From an uncultured Lachnospiraceae bacterium (GTDB lineage: Bacteria > Bacillota > Clostridia > Lachnospirales > Lachnospiraceae), in the NCBI GenBank assembly GCA_946554445.1, contig CAMNSD010000015.1, positions 1-64,000 of the forward strand: a stretch of DNA of 64,000 nucleotides. The letters are read 5' to 3'. The translations under genes were made by a program, and so were the position numbers. Numbering within the stretch: the first letter of the stretch is position 1; every line of letters begins with the position of its first letter. The notes beneath the pieces were generated by a model that was given only the letters and a program-made list of their open reading frames with translations, was not told where the DNA came from and did no database searches. Below are positions 8,630-15,867 of this stretch, one piece after another.

Positions 8630-9208
8630 ATGGCTACAAATGATACAATTCCTTTTATTGATGACTTGGTTGAGGATTTTAATAAGGTGCAGGAAAAGAT
8701 TCTTCCAGATGAACCGACAACAGCACAAAATTTGTCAGTTCATTTAACTAAGATTTTGATTTTGACTTGTGCAAGTTATTATGAACAGGAATTACAAAAC
8801 GCCTACATAACTTATGCACAACGAGAATCAGAGCGTTATGCAGACAAGCCGCATGGTTTTGATAATGATAAAAGAGACAAGAGCGTATATCAAAAATTTT
8901 CATTTGGCAGGATAGAAGATTCGGAAGATCTGAGTCAGCTGCCCGAAATAAGACGTATGATAGAGCCGTTAAAGTTTTTTGGTGAAAAATTTCGTGATAA
9001 AATATATGATGAAATCAATGGTGACCCTAATAAAGAAAAGCAGCTAAAGGCTTTTCAGGAAATATTCGCAATTCGTAATCTTATTGCACATCAAACATTC
9101 ATAGGGTTTACCAGTAATAAAATTCGTGGAAAATCCTTTTTGGATATTAAACAGATGCATGAAGATGCTGTTAAATTTGTAGAATATTTAAAGGAGAAAT
9201 TTGTATAA
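8630..9208 (+). CDS. HEPN-domain protein (probable RNase partner of the DUF262 protein)
   Basis: 192 residues, all helical. It contains the HEPN motif RNLIAH (R149-N150...H154), matching the Rx4-6H ribonuclease signature, in the context IFAIRNLIAHQTFIGFTSNKIRG. This resembles the MAE_28990/RiboL-PSP-type HEPN families. Many HEPN proteins are RNases in abortive-infection and toxin-antitoxin systems. It starts 12 bp after the DUF262 gene with its own AAAGGAGG. Together they look like a two-gene anti-phage or addiction cassette, followed directly by cassette right end B1. Confidence 0.75.
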   Translation: MATNDTIPFIDDLVEDFNKVQEKILPDEPTTAQNLSVHLTKILILTCASYYEQELQNAYITYAQRESERYADKPHGFDNDKRDKSVYQKFSFGRIEDSEDLSQLPEIRRMIEPLKFFGEKFRDKIYDEINGDPNKEKQLKAFQEIFAIRNLIAHQTFIGFTSNKIRGKSFLDIKQMHEDAVKFVEYLKEKFV

Positions 9209-9212
9209 GATA

Positions 9213-9343
9213 TGGCTCTATTTTGGCTCTAAAAATTTTGACTGGCACAAAAACGAGAACAATTTTTAAATAATACGGATAATAAATGCTTGAAAAATAA
9301 GGGAAAAACAGTCAGTTCAAGCTATCCGCCGAGGAGTTCGAGT
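9213..9343. repeat. Cassette right end, family B, copy 1 (attachment-like site)
   Basis: 131 bp beginning with two TGGCTCT repeats 11 bp apart (TGGCTCTATTTTGGCTCTA) and ending in the core GAGTTCGAGT. It is about 80% identical to 14867-14997. The paired repeats look like arm-type integrase binding sites and the core like a crossover site. Confidence 0.7.
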
Positions 9344-9349
9344 GATGAA

Positions 9350-9814
9350 ATGGATTCTATGGAAAATGACAGAAAATCATCTGCGAGTTGTATTATTAAG
9401 GAAGATAAAGTTTTATTGGTAAAACATACATACGGTGCGGCAGCAGGTAAATATTTGATTCCAGGAGGATTTAGTGAGGAAAATGAAATGCCGCAGGTAA
9501 CTACGGAAAGAGAGGTTTTGGAAGAAACGGGGGTTACAGTTAAAGCGAATGACTTGTTCGCAGTCAGATTTACATGTCAGGAAGTATGGATTATATTTGT
9601 CACTGAATATGTAAAAGGAGAGCCTGTTTCTGACCATTGCGAGAATGAAGAAGCATTATTTATGCCAATCGACGAATTGCTGGTATCTGAAAATGTTGTT
9701 GATACTACAAAAGAAATGGTAAAATCGGTATTAGATGTTACGAAATCAGTACTTAAAATTTCGGATTTTGTCAATTCACGTTATGATATCGGTACTTGGC
9801 AATTATATATTTAA
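9350..9814 (+). CDS. NUDIX hydrolase
   Basis: The Nudix box fits GX5EX7REUXEEXGU exactly: G-FSEEN-E-MPQVTTE-REVLEETGV. These enzymes cleave nucleoside diphosphates linked to other groups; the substrate is unknown. An open frame extends upstream to 9290, but that part is right-end repeat B1, so the real start is taken as ATG 9350 (or 9359). About 155 residues. The GAGGAG inside the core is the only visible Shine-Dalgarno-like sequence, about 13 nt away, so the attachment site may supply the ribosome binding site. Confidence 0.75.
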   Translation: MDSMENDRKSSASCIIKEDKVLLVKHTYGAAAGKYLIPGGFSEENEMPQVTTEREVLEETGVTVKANDLFAVRFTCQEVWIIFVTEYVKGEPVSDHCENEEALFMPIDELLVSENVVDTTKEMVKSVLDVTKSVLKISDFVNSRYDIGTWQLYI

Positions 9815-9825
9815 ATGAAAACCCT

Positions 9826-10500
9826 AATCCTCCAGCTATGCTGGGGAGAATAGAGTAAGAGGAAGCGGAGAGGACATCATAAAAAGCCTCCTATGATAAT
9901 GAGTAAGGTAATGCAAGCCAAACTCAAGGAATAGGAGGCGTCCACATGGACAAGAAAAGCTTATCACATATTGCATGGAAATGCCAGGTTAGCAAAGCTA
10001 ACCTTTACCATATATAGTTTTTATTCCCAAATATAGAAAAAAACAATTATATGGTCAGGTATGCGCCAATGTGCGAGAGATTATCCGAACGCTGTGCGGG
10101 TATAAGGGAGTGAAAATAATTGACGGAGCGGTATGCCCAGATCATGTACATCTTTGTGTAAGCATACCGCCGAAGATGAGTATCTCGACTTTCATGGGGT
10201 ATTTAAAGGGGAAGGGTACATTAATGATATATGACAGGCATCCGAATTTGCAGAATAAGTGGAACAAAGCATTTGGGGTAAGAAGGTATTATGCCGCAAC
10301 AATAGGTAATGTGACAGAAGAAGCAATCAGGAAGTATATAAGAGAGCAATTGGAAGAATCAAGGAAAGAAGAGAGTGAAGGAGCCGCTTTCTAGCGGCAG
10401 CCAGTAATAGAGCTTGCAACACTCGCCTTTCTGATGAGTAAGCAACAAAGGCCCTCTGGGGGCCAGAGCCAACCACCACTTGAGATGGTGGCTGGTAACT
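9826..10500 (+). mobile_element. IS200/IS605-type insertion sequence (tnpA only)
   Basis: The element has an end hairpin near 9826-9850, and GCCTCCTAT (9886-9894) pairs with ATAGGAGGC (9931-9939), which covers the tnpA ribosome binding site as in IS200. The tnpA reading frame follows, with right-end hairpins GGCCC/GGGCC (about 10450-10463) and CCAACCACCA/TGGTGGCTGG (about 10469-10495). No tnpB. Exact ends cannot be set without related copies. Confidence 0.75.
9946..10394 (+). pseudogene. tnpA: IS200-type Y1 transposase TnpA, disrupted
   Basis: Starts MDKKSLSHIAWKCQ and ends as a normal Y1 HUH transposase: CPDHVHLCVSIPPKMSISTFMGYLKGKG with the HVHL metal-binding pair, then FGVRRYYAATIGNVTEEAIRKYIREQ with the catalytic Tyr region. 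Between KCQ and YHI, 18 nt (about 9988-10005) have been added that form a perfect hairpin, AGGTTAGC AAA GCTAACCT. Just after, a two-base TA insertion makes a TAG stop (CAT ATA TAG TTT). Removing both restores YHIVFIPKYRKKQLYGQV. The copy is probably inactive in cis. Confidence 0.8.
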
Positions 10501-10536
10501 TAGAAAGATTTATAGTAATGTGAAAGAAGTTTGAAT

Positions 10537-11142
10537 ATGAGTAAAAAAAACATTCCAACTGCATATGAAGTGCGCGAATATCTCACAAAAGAAGATGAAT
10601 ATTTAAAGGATTGTATCAATAATCATAAAACATATGTGATAACAGGCCCAAAATTTTCTGGTGAAACTATCTGGAAATCAAAAATTACACTACCTTTATT
10701 GGAAGCTGCTGAAGATGTTGGTGCATCAAATGAAGAAATATGGGAGCTCTGCAAAAAAATATCACAAGCAACACATGCTCCAGTTACACTTAAAGAATAC
10801 CAACGAATGTTACCTTTTGCACAAAAGGAAAAAACAGTTGATACTGTATTACATCTTTTAAAAACGTATATTCCACCTTTTGAAGATAAATATTGGATTG
10901 GTGTTTTTGACATCGTAGGATATTATTATTGCATTGCTCTTATTTCTTTATCTGACTATCGAAAAGAAGAATGCGAAAAACAGTTATGGGAGACAATTGA
11001 CCAATTTGTAAAACGTGATCCAGAATTAGATAATATTCCAGTTTTACTGAGAAATATGAATGTATTAGGCTCATCGAGGACTGCGCTTAAGGAAATGGAA
11101 AAAAGCATTAGGAAAGAAATAGATATGTTAAAGGATAAATAA
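10537..11142 (+). CDS. Hypothetical protein, helical, function unknown
   Basis: 201 residues from ATG 10537; a TTG at 10531 would add two residues. The upstream GAAAGAAG is a weak ribosome binding site. The sequence is AT-rich and helical (LTKEDEYLKDCINNHKTYVITGPKFSGETIWKS, then LLKTYIPPFEDKYWIGVFDIVGYYYCIALISL). The short GPKFSGET segment is P-loop-like but lacks the GK[ST] lysine, so I do not call it an ATPase. No family recognised. It follows the IS200 copy within the second cassette. Confidence 0.6.
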   Translation: MSKKNIPTAYEVREYLTKEDEYLKDCINNHKTYVITGPKFSGETIWKSKITLPLLEAAEDVGASNEEIWELCKKISQATHAPVTLKEYQRMLPFAQKEKTVDTVLHLLKTYIPPFEDKYWIGVFDIVGYYYCIALISLSDYRKEECEKQLWETIDQFVKRDPELDNIPVLLRNMNVLGSSRTALKEMEKSIRKEIDMLKDK

Positions 11143-11197
11143 TCATAATATTAATTAGTGTCTGCTGATTAAGTTATAAACTACTGATAAATGCTGA

Positions 11198-11471
11198 CTT
11201 TTTGCTCTGTCTCTTGTGTAGCAAATGATTAACATTGGGAATGAAGTAAAACGGGAATTGAAGTTTGATTCGGATTTTGAAGAGAAAAATATGTTTTTTG
11301 AAAAAGCAATAAGTATACTCAACTTACAATGGAGGATAGCAAAACGCCCACGTGCTGCTGGAATTATTGATTAGTAAAGAAGTATTGGAAGATTATTCTG
11401 GAGAACATAATCTTGCTTGCTCGGGAGAGCAGATTAGTAGGTATTATCAAGTATATCAATACCTTTTATAA
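11198..11471 (+). pseudogene. Decayed copy of the 99-residue protein gene found at 17734
   Basis: From about 11200 the DNA matches 17761-18033 closely (AAATGATTAACATTGG, TATGTTTTTTGAAAAAGCAAT, GGAGAGCAGATTAGTAG) but contains several indels and an early stop after GIID. Like the intact copy it is followed by family A repeat, so gene and right end were copied together as one unit. Confidence 0.85.
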
Positions 11472-11481
11472 TTTCCTTGAA

Positions 11482-11611
11482 TGGCAACATTTGGCAACAG
11501 AAAATCAGCAAGTCATAATAAATGATGTATTTGATGTAAAAATGGGCGTGTATTTGCATAAAACTTAAACAAATACAGTTAATAACAACAAAGAACACGC
11601 CGAGTTCGAGT
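11482..11611. repeat. Cassette right end, family A, copy 1 (attachment-like site)
   Basis: 130 bp: TGGCAAC twice 11 bp apart, then AGAAAATCAGCAAG, then an inverted repeat GGCGTGTATTTG...CAAATACA...ACACGCC, and the core GAGTTCGAGT (11602-11611). The same sequence with few changes is at 16378-16507 and 18044-18174. Confidence 0.85.
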
Positions 11612-11830
11612 GAGAAGGTTGTCGTTGCGGACACCGAATTTCCCCATAATCAAAATTTGGTTTTCGCTACACAGACATAGAAAAGAATAAAAATAGTATC
11701 AGACCTTGTAAAGCAAGAGGTATCTTCCTCTTCCCTTCCAAGGTCCTTTCTATACCCCCATATAAAGACAATTTCCACACAAAAAGGAGAAGAGGACAGG
11801 CCCAAACAACCTATCCTCTTCTTTTCCATT
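11612..11830. repeat. Left-end type C, copy 2
   Basis: Starts right after the A1 core and matches 5184-5398, including the hairpin AGACCTTG (11701-11708) / CAAGGTC (11739-11745), which is also a plausible terminator. It marks the left boundary of the cassette that carries the TetR/membrane-protein operon. Confidence 0.6.
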
Positions 11831-12169
11831 ATCCTTCCAAACCCCTTGAAAAAAGGGCGATTCTAAGGTTTCCACTTCCTTTTCAAAGGGGAAAATGAGG
11901 GAGGGTAGGGGAAAGAGGAAGAGAGAGTGACAAGTTGAACATCCTCTGGAATTTCGTTACAATTCACTCTGATTTTGGGAAAGAGGGGAAGGGTGAGGGA
12001 AGGGGAGGATAGAGGTTAGAGCGAAAATGAAAATTTGATCGGGAGCGAAAATGAGTTTTGCAATGACAGAAATGGGCTTTAAGAGACTAGTGTTTATGCG
12101 GCTTCCAAACAAATTTGTTTAATAACTGGCAACGATTTGGCAACATTTTTCACATCACGCACTAAATAA
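11831..12169. other. Non-coding stretch with an A-family arm pair
   Basis: No convincing gene. The purine-rich plus strand (about 11890-12030) contains GAGCGAAAATGA repeated twice (about 12020 and 12043). At 12127-12145 there is TGGCAAC GATT TGGCAACA, the same 11-bp-spaced pair as in right ends A, but no core follows. It may be a decayed right end or the arm site beside a deleted integrase gene. Confidence 0.45.
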
Positions 12170-12652
12170 TTACATCAATGGCATAAAGAAAACCTTGCTG
12201 ATTTGCACGAGCAATGAGGAAAATGAGAATACTTGCATTTCCACTTGACGAATGACGCGACAACCGCACGACAGTGCAGGTTCAGATATGTAACTGAATA
12301 TCGGCAAGGTCTTTTTAGCTGTTTTCTTTTCTTCTTTCCCGATTTTCTGCAATTCTTCCATAAGCATATCGCTGTCCATGTTTCAAACAGCTTCAAAAAT
12401 TTGTGTCCTTGTGAGGACAATGCCGGGATTGGAAGCAAGGAGTACAAGGGTGCTGTATTCAAGACGGGTAAGGTTGATTTCCTCCCAGCCTTGAAGTACC
12501 CGGCGTTGGTGCTGTCTGATTTCCAGTCCCGGAAATGACAAAATAGAAACAGGAGCAACCTGCATAGGTTCAATCTGTATACAGTCAGCGATTGCCGATA
12601 TGATTTTATCAATCACTTTTTCATCTTGTTGATTAAGTGTCAGCAGTATCAT
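12170..12652 (-). pseudogene. Winged-helix (OmpR-type) regulator fragment with nonsense mutation
   Basis: Read from 12652 downward: a short N-terminus (MILLTLNQQDEKVIDKIISAI) and then an OmpR/PhoB-type winged helix, FPGLEIRQHQRRVL...INLTRLEYSTLVLLASNPGIVLTRTQIFEAV. The next codon is TGA where the family has Trp (EAVW). After it the frame continues NMDSDMLMEEL but no longer fits the end of the domain. The gene has lost its recognition end. It lies downstream of the small membrane operon on the same strand. Confidence 0.65.
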
Positions 12653-12695
12653 TTTCCCACAATACCACCTCGCATAATGGAATGTAATTTAAGTT

Positions 12696-12929
12696 TTAAT
12701 GGTTGCTTTGCGTAATTTGTTTTGCTTCTTCGTTCCGCTTTTCCTGCTCTTTTTTCAACCGTTCTTTTGCGTCAGCCGTGGTTTCTCCGTCTTTTGCAAG
12801 GTAGCGGTCAACGAAAGCGTCCTCAATTTTGCTGTAACCGCCAACAACAGTGTCCTCAATCTTTTCAAAAGTACCTACAACTTTTTCAGCGATTTTTTCA
12901 TTTGCCTTTACAATTTTAGATTTAGCCAT
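12696..12929 (-). CDS. Small conserved helical protein
   Basis: 77 residues, MAKSKIVKANEKIAEKVVGTFEKIEDTVVGGYSKIEDAFVDRYLAKDGET..., Lys/Glu-rich and amphipathic. Start ATG 12929 after AAAGGAAA. It overlaps the end of the upstream membrane-protein gene by 8 bp, so it is the fourth gene of the operon. Similar short proteins occur beside TetR-regulated membrane genes in Clostridia. Function unknown. Confidence 0.7.
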   Translation of the reverse strand: MAKSKIVKANEKIAEKVVGTFEKIEDTVVGGYSKIEDAFVDRYLAKDGETTADAKERLKKEQEKRNEEAKQITQSNH

Positions 12930-13608
12930 AATTATTTTCCTTTCTTTTTGTCCCTCTTATTATCAGTGATATTCCAAGTATCAGCACAAATAAACAAACC
13001 GCACTCCCTGTCAATGTATTCATTGTGTGTATTTCCGTATTGCTCATTCCGTCAAATGAAACAAGCATGGAACGCTGTAAAGTCAAGACAGAAGCCGCTA
13101 CTTCTGCATAGCTGATACTACGGATTACGGAAAGCAGCGGAGAGGGATTTTTGCGTTGCTTAACAGCTTTGATAACAGTCATTGTTATTTTAGAAAACGT
13201 ATAGGTGGCAATCGTAATCATAATGATTTCCCCATACTTTGTAGCAATATTTTGTGACAGGCTGATATAGATTGCACCTGCTAAGACAAAATTCAGCAGA
13301 ATAAGCAGTACGCCACATAATTTCATTACAAAATATTCTATATCATTCGAGAGCGTACTTCTGTTTTTTCTTTCACATAAAACAGCAGACAGGCGCATGG
13401 TACTTAAAACAATATAATAGGCACACATGGTTATAAACCATACGGACTGATTGATTATTCCAAGTGCGGCATGATAGAAAGCATACAGAAGATTTAGGGA
13501 AAAGCCAAACACAGCAAATAAAACAATCCGTGAACGCTGTTCTCTGATAAACTGTTTCCCTGCTTTTGTTCTTTCAATTCTGTTGATGATACGCTGTTTT
13601 ATACTCAA
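12922..13608 (-). CDS. Multi-pass membrane protein of unknown function
   Basis: 228 residues with about six hydrophobic segments (for example VLFAVFGFSLNLLYAFYHAAL, LCGVLLILLNFVLAGAIYI, GSAVCLFVLILGISLII) and a basic N-terminus (MSIKQRIINRIERTKAGKQFIREQR). No transporter motif recognised. It overlaps the upstream gene by 4 bp (ATGA) and the downstream gene by 8 bp. Expression is probably controlled by the divergent TetR regulator at 14199. Confidence 0.75.
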   Translation of the reverse strand: MSIKQRIINRIERTKAGKQFIREQRSRIVLFAVFGFSLNLLYAFYHAALGIINQSVWFITMCAYYIVLSTMRLSAVLCERKNRSTLSNDIEYFVMKLCGVLLILLNFVLAGAIYISLSQNIATKYGEIIMITIATYTFSKITMTVIKAVKQRKNPSPLLSVIRSISYAEVAASVLTLQRSMLVSFDGMSNTEIHTMNTLTGSAVCLFVLILGISLIIRGTKRKENNYG

Positions 13609-13976
13609 TCTTTAATTCCTTTTACCAAAGGAATTAAGGAGAGCAGGACAATAATACCAATCAATCCGATGATAATGCCAATTACCATTTTACCCCATAC
13701 CATGCAAAAACACATTCCTACGCCCAATGCCAAAGCACCAATGACACCGACAATAATTGTAAGAATGGTTTTGCCGGAAATCTGAATAGGTTGTTTGTGT
13801 TCCATTTTGCGCCATATGACTATGGTAATCAGCCCAAGTACAAGACCTATACAACCGAATATAATTCCCGGTTGAAATGCGTCCCATTCCGGGATAAGTG
13901 CCATGCACATTCCGAGAGCAAACAGGACACCGCTTATTGTTCCCAAAAGTATTGCGACAAAACTGCTTTTTTTCAC
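13605..13976 (-). CDS. Small membrane protein, four predicted segments
   Basis: 123 residues; GTG start at 13976, coupled to the stop of a tiny upstream gene (GTGA). Hydrophobic stretches include FVAILLGTISGVLFALGMCMALI, GIIFGCIGLVLGLITIVIW, TILTIIVGVIGALALGVGMCF and GIIIGLIGIIVLLSLIPLV. Its N-terminus is clearly related to the 34-residue peptide encoded just upstream (AILxGTxSxxLFALG in both). Function unknown. Confidence 0.75.
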   Translation of the reverse strand: MKKSSFVAILLGTISGVLFALGMCMALIPEWDAFQPGIIFGCIGLVLGLITIVIWRKMEHKQPIQISGKTILTIIVGVIGALALGVGMCFCMVWGKMVIGIIIGLIGIIVLLSLIPLVKGIKD

Positions 13977-14077
13977 TGGAAATCACCTCCCCCTTTTAAA
14001 TAAAAATTTGTTCCAAGAGCAAACAATATACTGCTCATTGTGCCTACAAGAATTGCAATAAAATATCGTTTCTCCAT
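13973..14077 (-). CDS. 34-residue membrane peptide heading the operon
   Basis: ATG at 14077 follows GGAGG by about 9 nt and reads MEKRYFIAILVGTMSSILFALGTNFYLKGGGDFQ, stopping at TGA 13973-13975, which overlaps the GTG start of the next gene. The peptide is a single membrane segment and resembles the first segment of the next protein, so it is a truncated duplicate or a leader peptide coupling translation. It is short enough that automated gene finders may omit it. Confidence 0.6.
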   Translation of the reverse strand: MEKRYFIAILVGTMSSILFALGTNFYLKGGGDFQ

Positions 14078-14100
14078 TAAAATCAGCCTCCTTTTTTAAA

Positions 14101-14136
14101 CCAACGGTTGTTTGTTTATTGTAAGAATAGTATAAT
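14101..14136 (+). promoter_or_regulatory. Promoter with possible TetR operator
   Basis: TTGTTT (14108-14113), 17 nt, TATAAT (14131-14136) is a good sigma-A promoter reading toward the TetR gene. CAAC-G-GTTG overlaps the -35 box and could be a half operator, and the divergent membrane operon starts from the same 120-bp gap. Operator role is inferred from position. Confidence 0.45.
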
Positions 14137-14198
14137 AAATCTGTTCAACCAAAACAATCAACAATATATGCACAAGTGTTGGAATAAAGGAGATTTTA

Positions 14199-14741
14199 AT
14201 GAACACCAAAAATAATAAGCGAAAACGGGAGTCCATGCAGAAAATAGAACAGGTCTTGATAGAATTTCTTCAAACAAAGGAATTAAACCAAATCAGTGTG
14301 TCCGATATATGCAAAAAGGCAGATTTGAACCGCAGTACTTTTTATGCAAATTATGTTGATATATACGAATTAGCTGATACAATAAGGGAAAAACTGGAAG
14401 CAGAAGTTTCAGAACTGTTTAAAGACGAGATAACAGAAGGTTTTAACTCAAATAATTATTTAGTATTGTTTCAGCACATAAAAGAAAATCAAATCTTTTA
14501 TCGCACTTACTTTAAATTGGGGTATGATGAAAAATACAAAATCTGGCAATATGATTATAACCTCGCGAAAAAACATTTTGGAGATAGATTTATTGAGTAT
14601 CATATGGAATTTTTCAAAAGCGGATTAAATAGGATTATTAAAGTATGGTTGCAAAATGGCTGTAAAGAAACGCCCGAAGAAATGTTTGAAATTATTAAAA
14701 GTGAGTATCGGGGGCGGGAGGAATTTTTTGCTGATAAATAG
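14199..14741 (+). CDS. TetR/AcrR family transcriptional regulator
   Basis: 180 residues. N-terminal TetR helix-turn-helix: KIEQVLIEFLQTKELNQISVSDICKKADLNRSTFYANYVDIYELADTI (about residues 16-62). The C-terminal helical ligand domain (FYRTYFKLGYDEKYKIWQYDYNLAKKHFG...WLQNGCKETPEEMFEII) fits the TetR_C_7-like group of Firmicutes. It is divergent from the four-gene membrane operon and most likely represses it and itself. Start after AAAGGAGATTTTA. Followed by the nested palindrome and right end B2, so the regulator closes its cassette. Confidence 0.85.
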   Translation: MNTKNNKRKRESMQKIEQVLIEFLQTKELNQISVSDICKKADLNRSTFYANYVDIYELADTIREKLEAEVSELFKDEITEGFNSNNYLVLFQHIKENQIFYRTYFKLGYDEKYKIWQYDYNLAKKHFGDRFIEYHMEFFKSGLNRIIKVWLQNGCKETPEEMFEIIKSEYRGREEFFADK

Positions 14742-14791
14742 GTTGTAGTTTGTCAGTTAGATTAAGGGTTGTGGAGAGCAGATATAATTTG

Positions 14792-14849
14792 TTCCTTAAT
14801 GATGTTTTATACATGGTGCTAGCACCATGTAATAAGGGTGGATAAGGAA
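14792..14849. repeat. Nested palindromic element, copy 2
   Basis: The 20-bp palindrome ACATGGTGCTAGCACCATGT (14811-14830) is flanked by TTCCTTA (14792-14798) and TAAGGAA (14843-14849), each 12 nt away, so the whole 58-bp element is symmetric. The core is identical to 6571-6590. It lies 18 bp before right end B2. Confidence 0.85.
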
Positions 14850-14866
14850 AAAACGGTATTTGTCAC

Positions 14867-14997
14867 TGGCTCTATTTTGGCTCTAAAAATTTTAACTGGC
14901 ACAAATATGAAAGCGATTTTTAAAGAATATGGATAATAAATGCTTGAAAAATGAGGAAAAAACATTCAGTTCAAGCTATCTGCCGAGGAGTTCGAAT
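14867..14997. repeat. Cassette right end, family B, copy 2 (attachment-like site)
   Basis: 131 bp, TGGCTCTATTTTGGCTCTA at the start, GATAATAAATGCTTGAAAAAT in the middle, GTTCAAGCTATC and core GAGTTCGAAT at the end; same length as B1. It is followed after 27 bp by left-end hairpin D1. Confidence 0.7.
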
Positions 14998-15024
14998 AAT
15001 ACAAGAGTACATTACTTATTTTAT

Positions 15025-15055
15025 ATGGCAGGTAGTCTATGAGATTGCCTGCTAT
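15025..15055. repeat. Left-end hairpin D, copy 1
   Basis: ATGGCAGG...CCTGCTAT, an 8-bp stem with one G-T pair, 27 bp after the B2 core. The loop contains TCTATGAGA. Related to hairpins at 16536 and 18202. Confidence 0.65.
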
Positions 15056-15154
15056 ATTTACAATCTATTGTTTCAGAAAAATTTAGGTGGTAAGTTGTTG
15101 CCAATAGAAATGGGTATTTATATAAAATTGACGAACAGCTAATGAGGATAGTAT

Positions 15155-15469
15155 ATGAAAAGTACGAAAAAGGATTCAGAGAGAGTGGAAGAAAAAGCGC
15201 CGTTTGCTCAGAGACATCCTAGAATCAATTTTGTAATAGGGTTGGCTTTGCTGGTAATACTTGTGTTTGTAGCAATATTACTTATAGGGCTTATTTTTTC
15301 TCGCTTAGGGAATGGAATTGAATATTTTGTTGATTTCCTGAAAAAGTTTGTAAGTACCACAGATAAAGTAATTATTGTGGCAATGATAGCAGGTATGGTG
15401 TCTATAGTCGGTGTGGTTTTTACATCTGTAATAGCAAAAATCATTGATTATCAATATAATATAAAATAA
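15155..15469 (+). CDS. N-terminal (membrane) part of a split protein
   Basis: 104 residues, start after GAGG. Two membrane segments: FVIGLALLVILVFVAILLIGLIF and VIIVAMIAGMVSIVGVVFTSVIA, then DYQYNIK and TAA at 15467-15469. The frame of the next gene is open across this point and reads KEYLYDKRQAPYEQFISIIYTI directly before its first Met, which looks like the continuation of the same protein (membrane anchor, coiled coil, helical domain). The TAA falls in ATAAAATAAAAG. Either a two-base TA insertion or a -1 slip on the A run would join both parts into about 236 residues. Confidence 0.55.
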   Translation: MKSTKKDSERVEEKAPFAQRHPRINFVIGLALLVILVFVAILLIGLIFSRLGNGIEYFVDFLKKFVSTTDKVIIVAMIAGMVSIVGVVFTSVIAKIIDYQYNIK

Positions 15470-15534
15470 AAGAGTACTTATATGATAAAAGACAGGCACC
15501 GTATGAACAATTTATAAGCATAATTTATACTATT

Positions 15535-15867
15535 ATGGAAGATACAAAAAAACCTGTAAATGAGCAAATGACAGAATCCGATAAGTTTAGAATGATGTCA
15601 GACTTTTCCAAAGGATTAACATTATGGGGATCAAATAAAGTAGTAAAAAAGTGGTTAAGATACAGAAAAGCGTTACTGGAAGATATCATTTATGAAATCA
15701 GAAAGGATGTTGGACAAAGAAAAAAGTTAGGCAAAGGAGACATGTTATCCTTTTTTATAAATGATATTGAAAAAATAATAAAAAACAAGCATTTGTATAG
15801 TGAAACGCTTTACAAATGCTGCAATATGGGCTATACTAATACCAATATGAAGAAAGAGGTGATATAA
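15535..15867 (+). CDS. C-terminal part of the split membrane protein
   Basis: 110 residues from ATG 15535, but the frame is open upstream to at least 15469 and the homologous-looking region starts there. No good ribosome binding site precedes 15535, which supports its being the second half of the gene at 15155. The sequence SDFSKGLTLWGSNKVVKKWLRYRKALLEDIIYEIRKDVGQ resembles cytoplasmic tails of small two-TM proteins of Firmicute islands. Its stop overlaps the ATG of the antitoxin gene (TAATG), so it may be co-transcribed with the toxin-antitoxin pair. Confidence 0.5.
   Translation: MEDTKKPVNEQMTESDKFRMMSDFSKGLTLWGSNKVVKKWLRYRKALLEDIIYEIRKDVGQRKKLGKGDMLSFFINDIEKIIKNKHLYSETLYKCCNMGYTNTNMKKEVI

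Noticed and set aside
10661..10913. Small frames on both strands inside the hypothetical gene at 10537
   Set aside because: Lys/Leu-rich shadow frames with no start signals; the 201-residue frame spans the region and has coherent composition.
14951..15142. 63-codon open frame starting in repeat B2
   Set aside because: Its first third is the right-end repeat and core, and the middle is hairpin D1; no ribosome binding site. The sequence is explained by the repeats.
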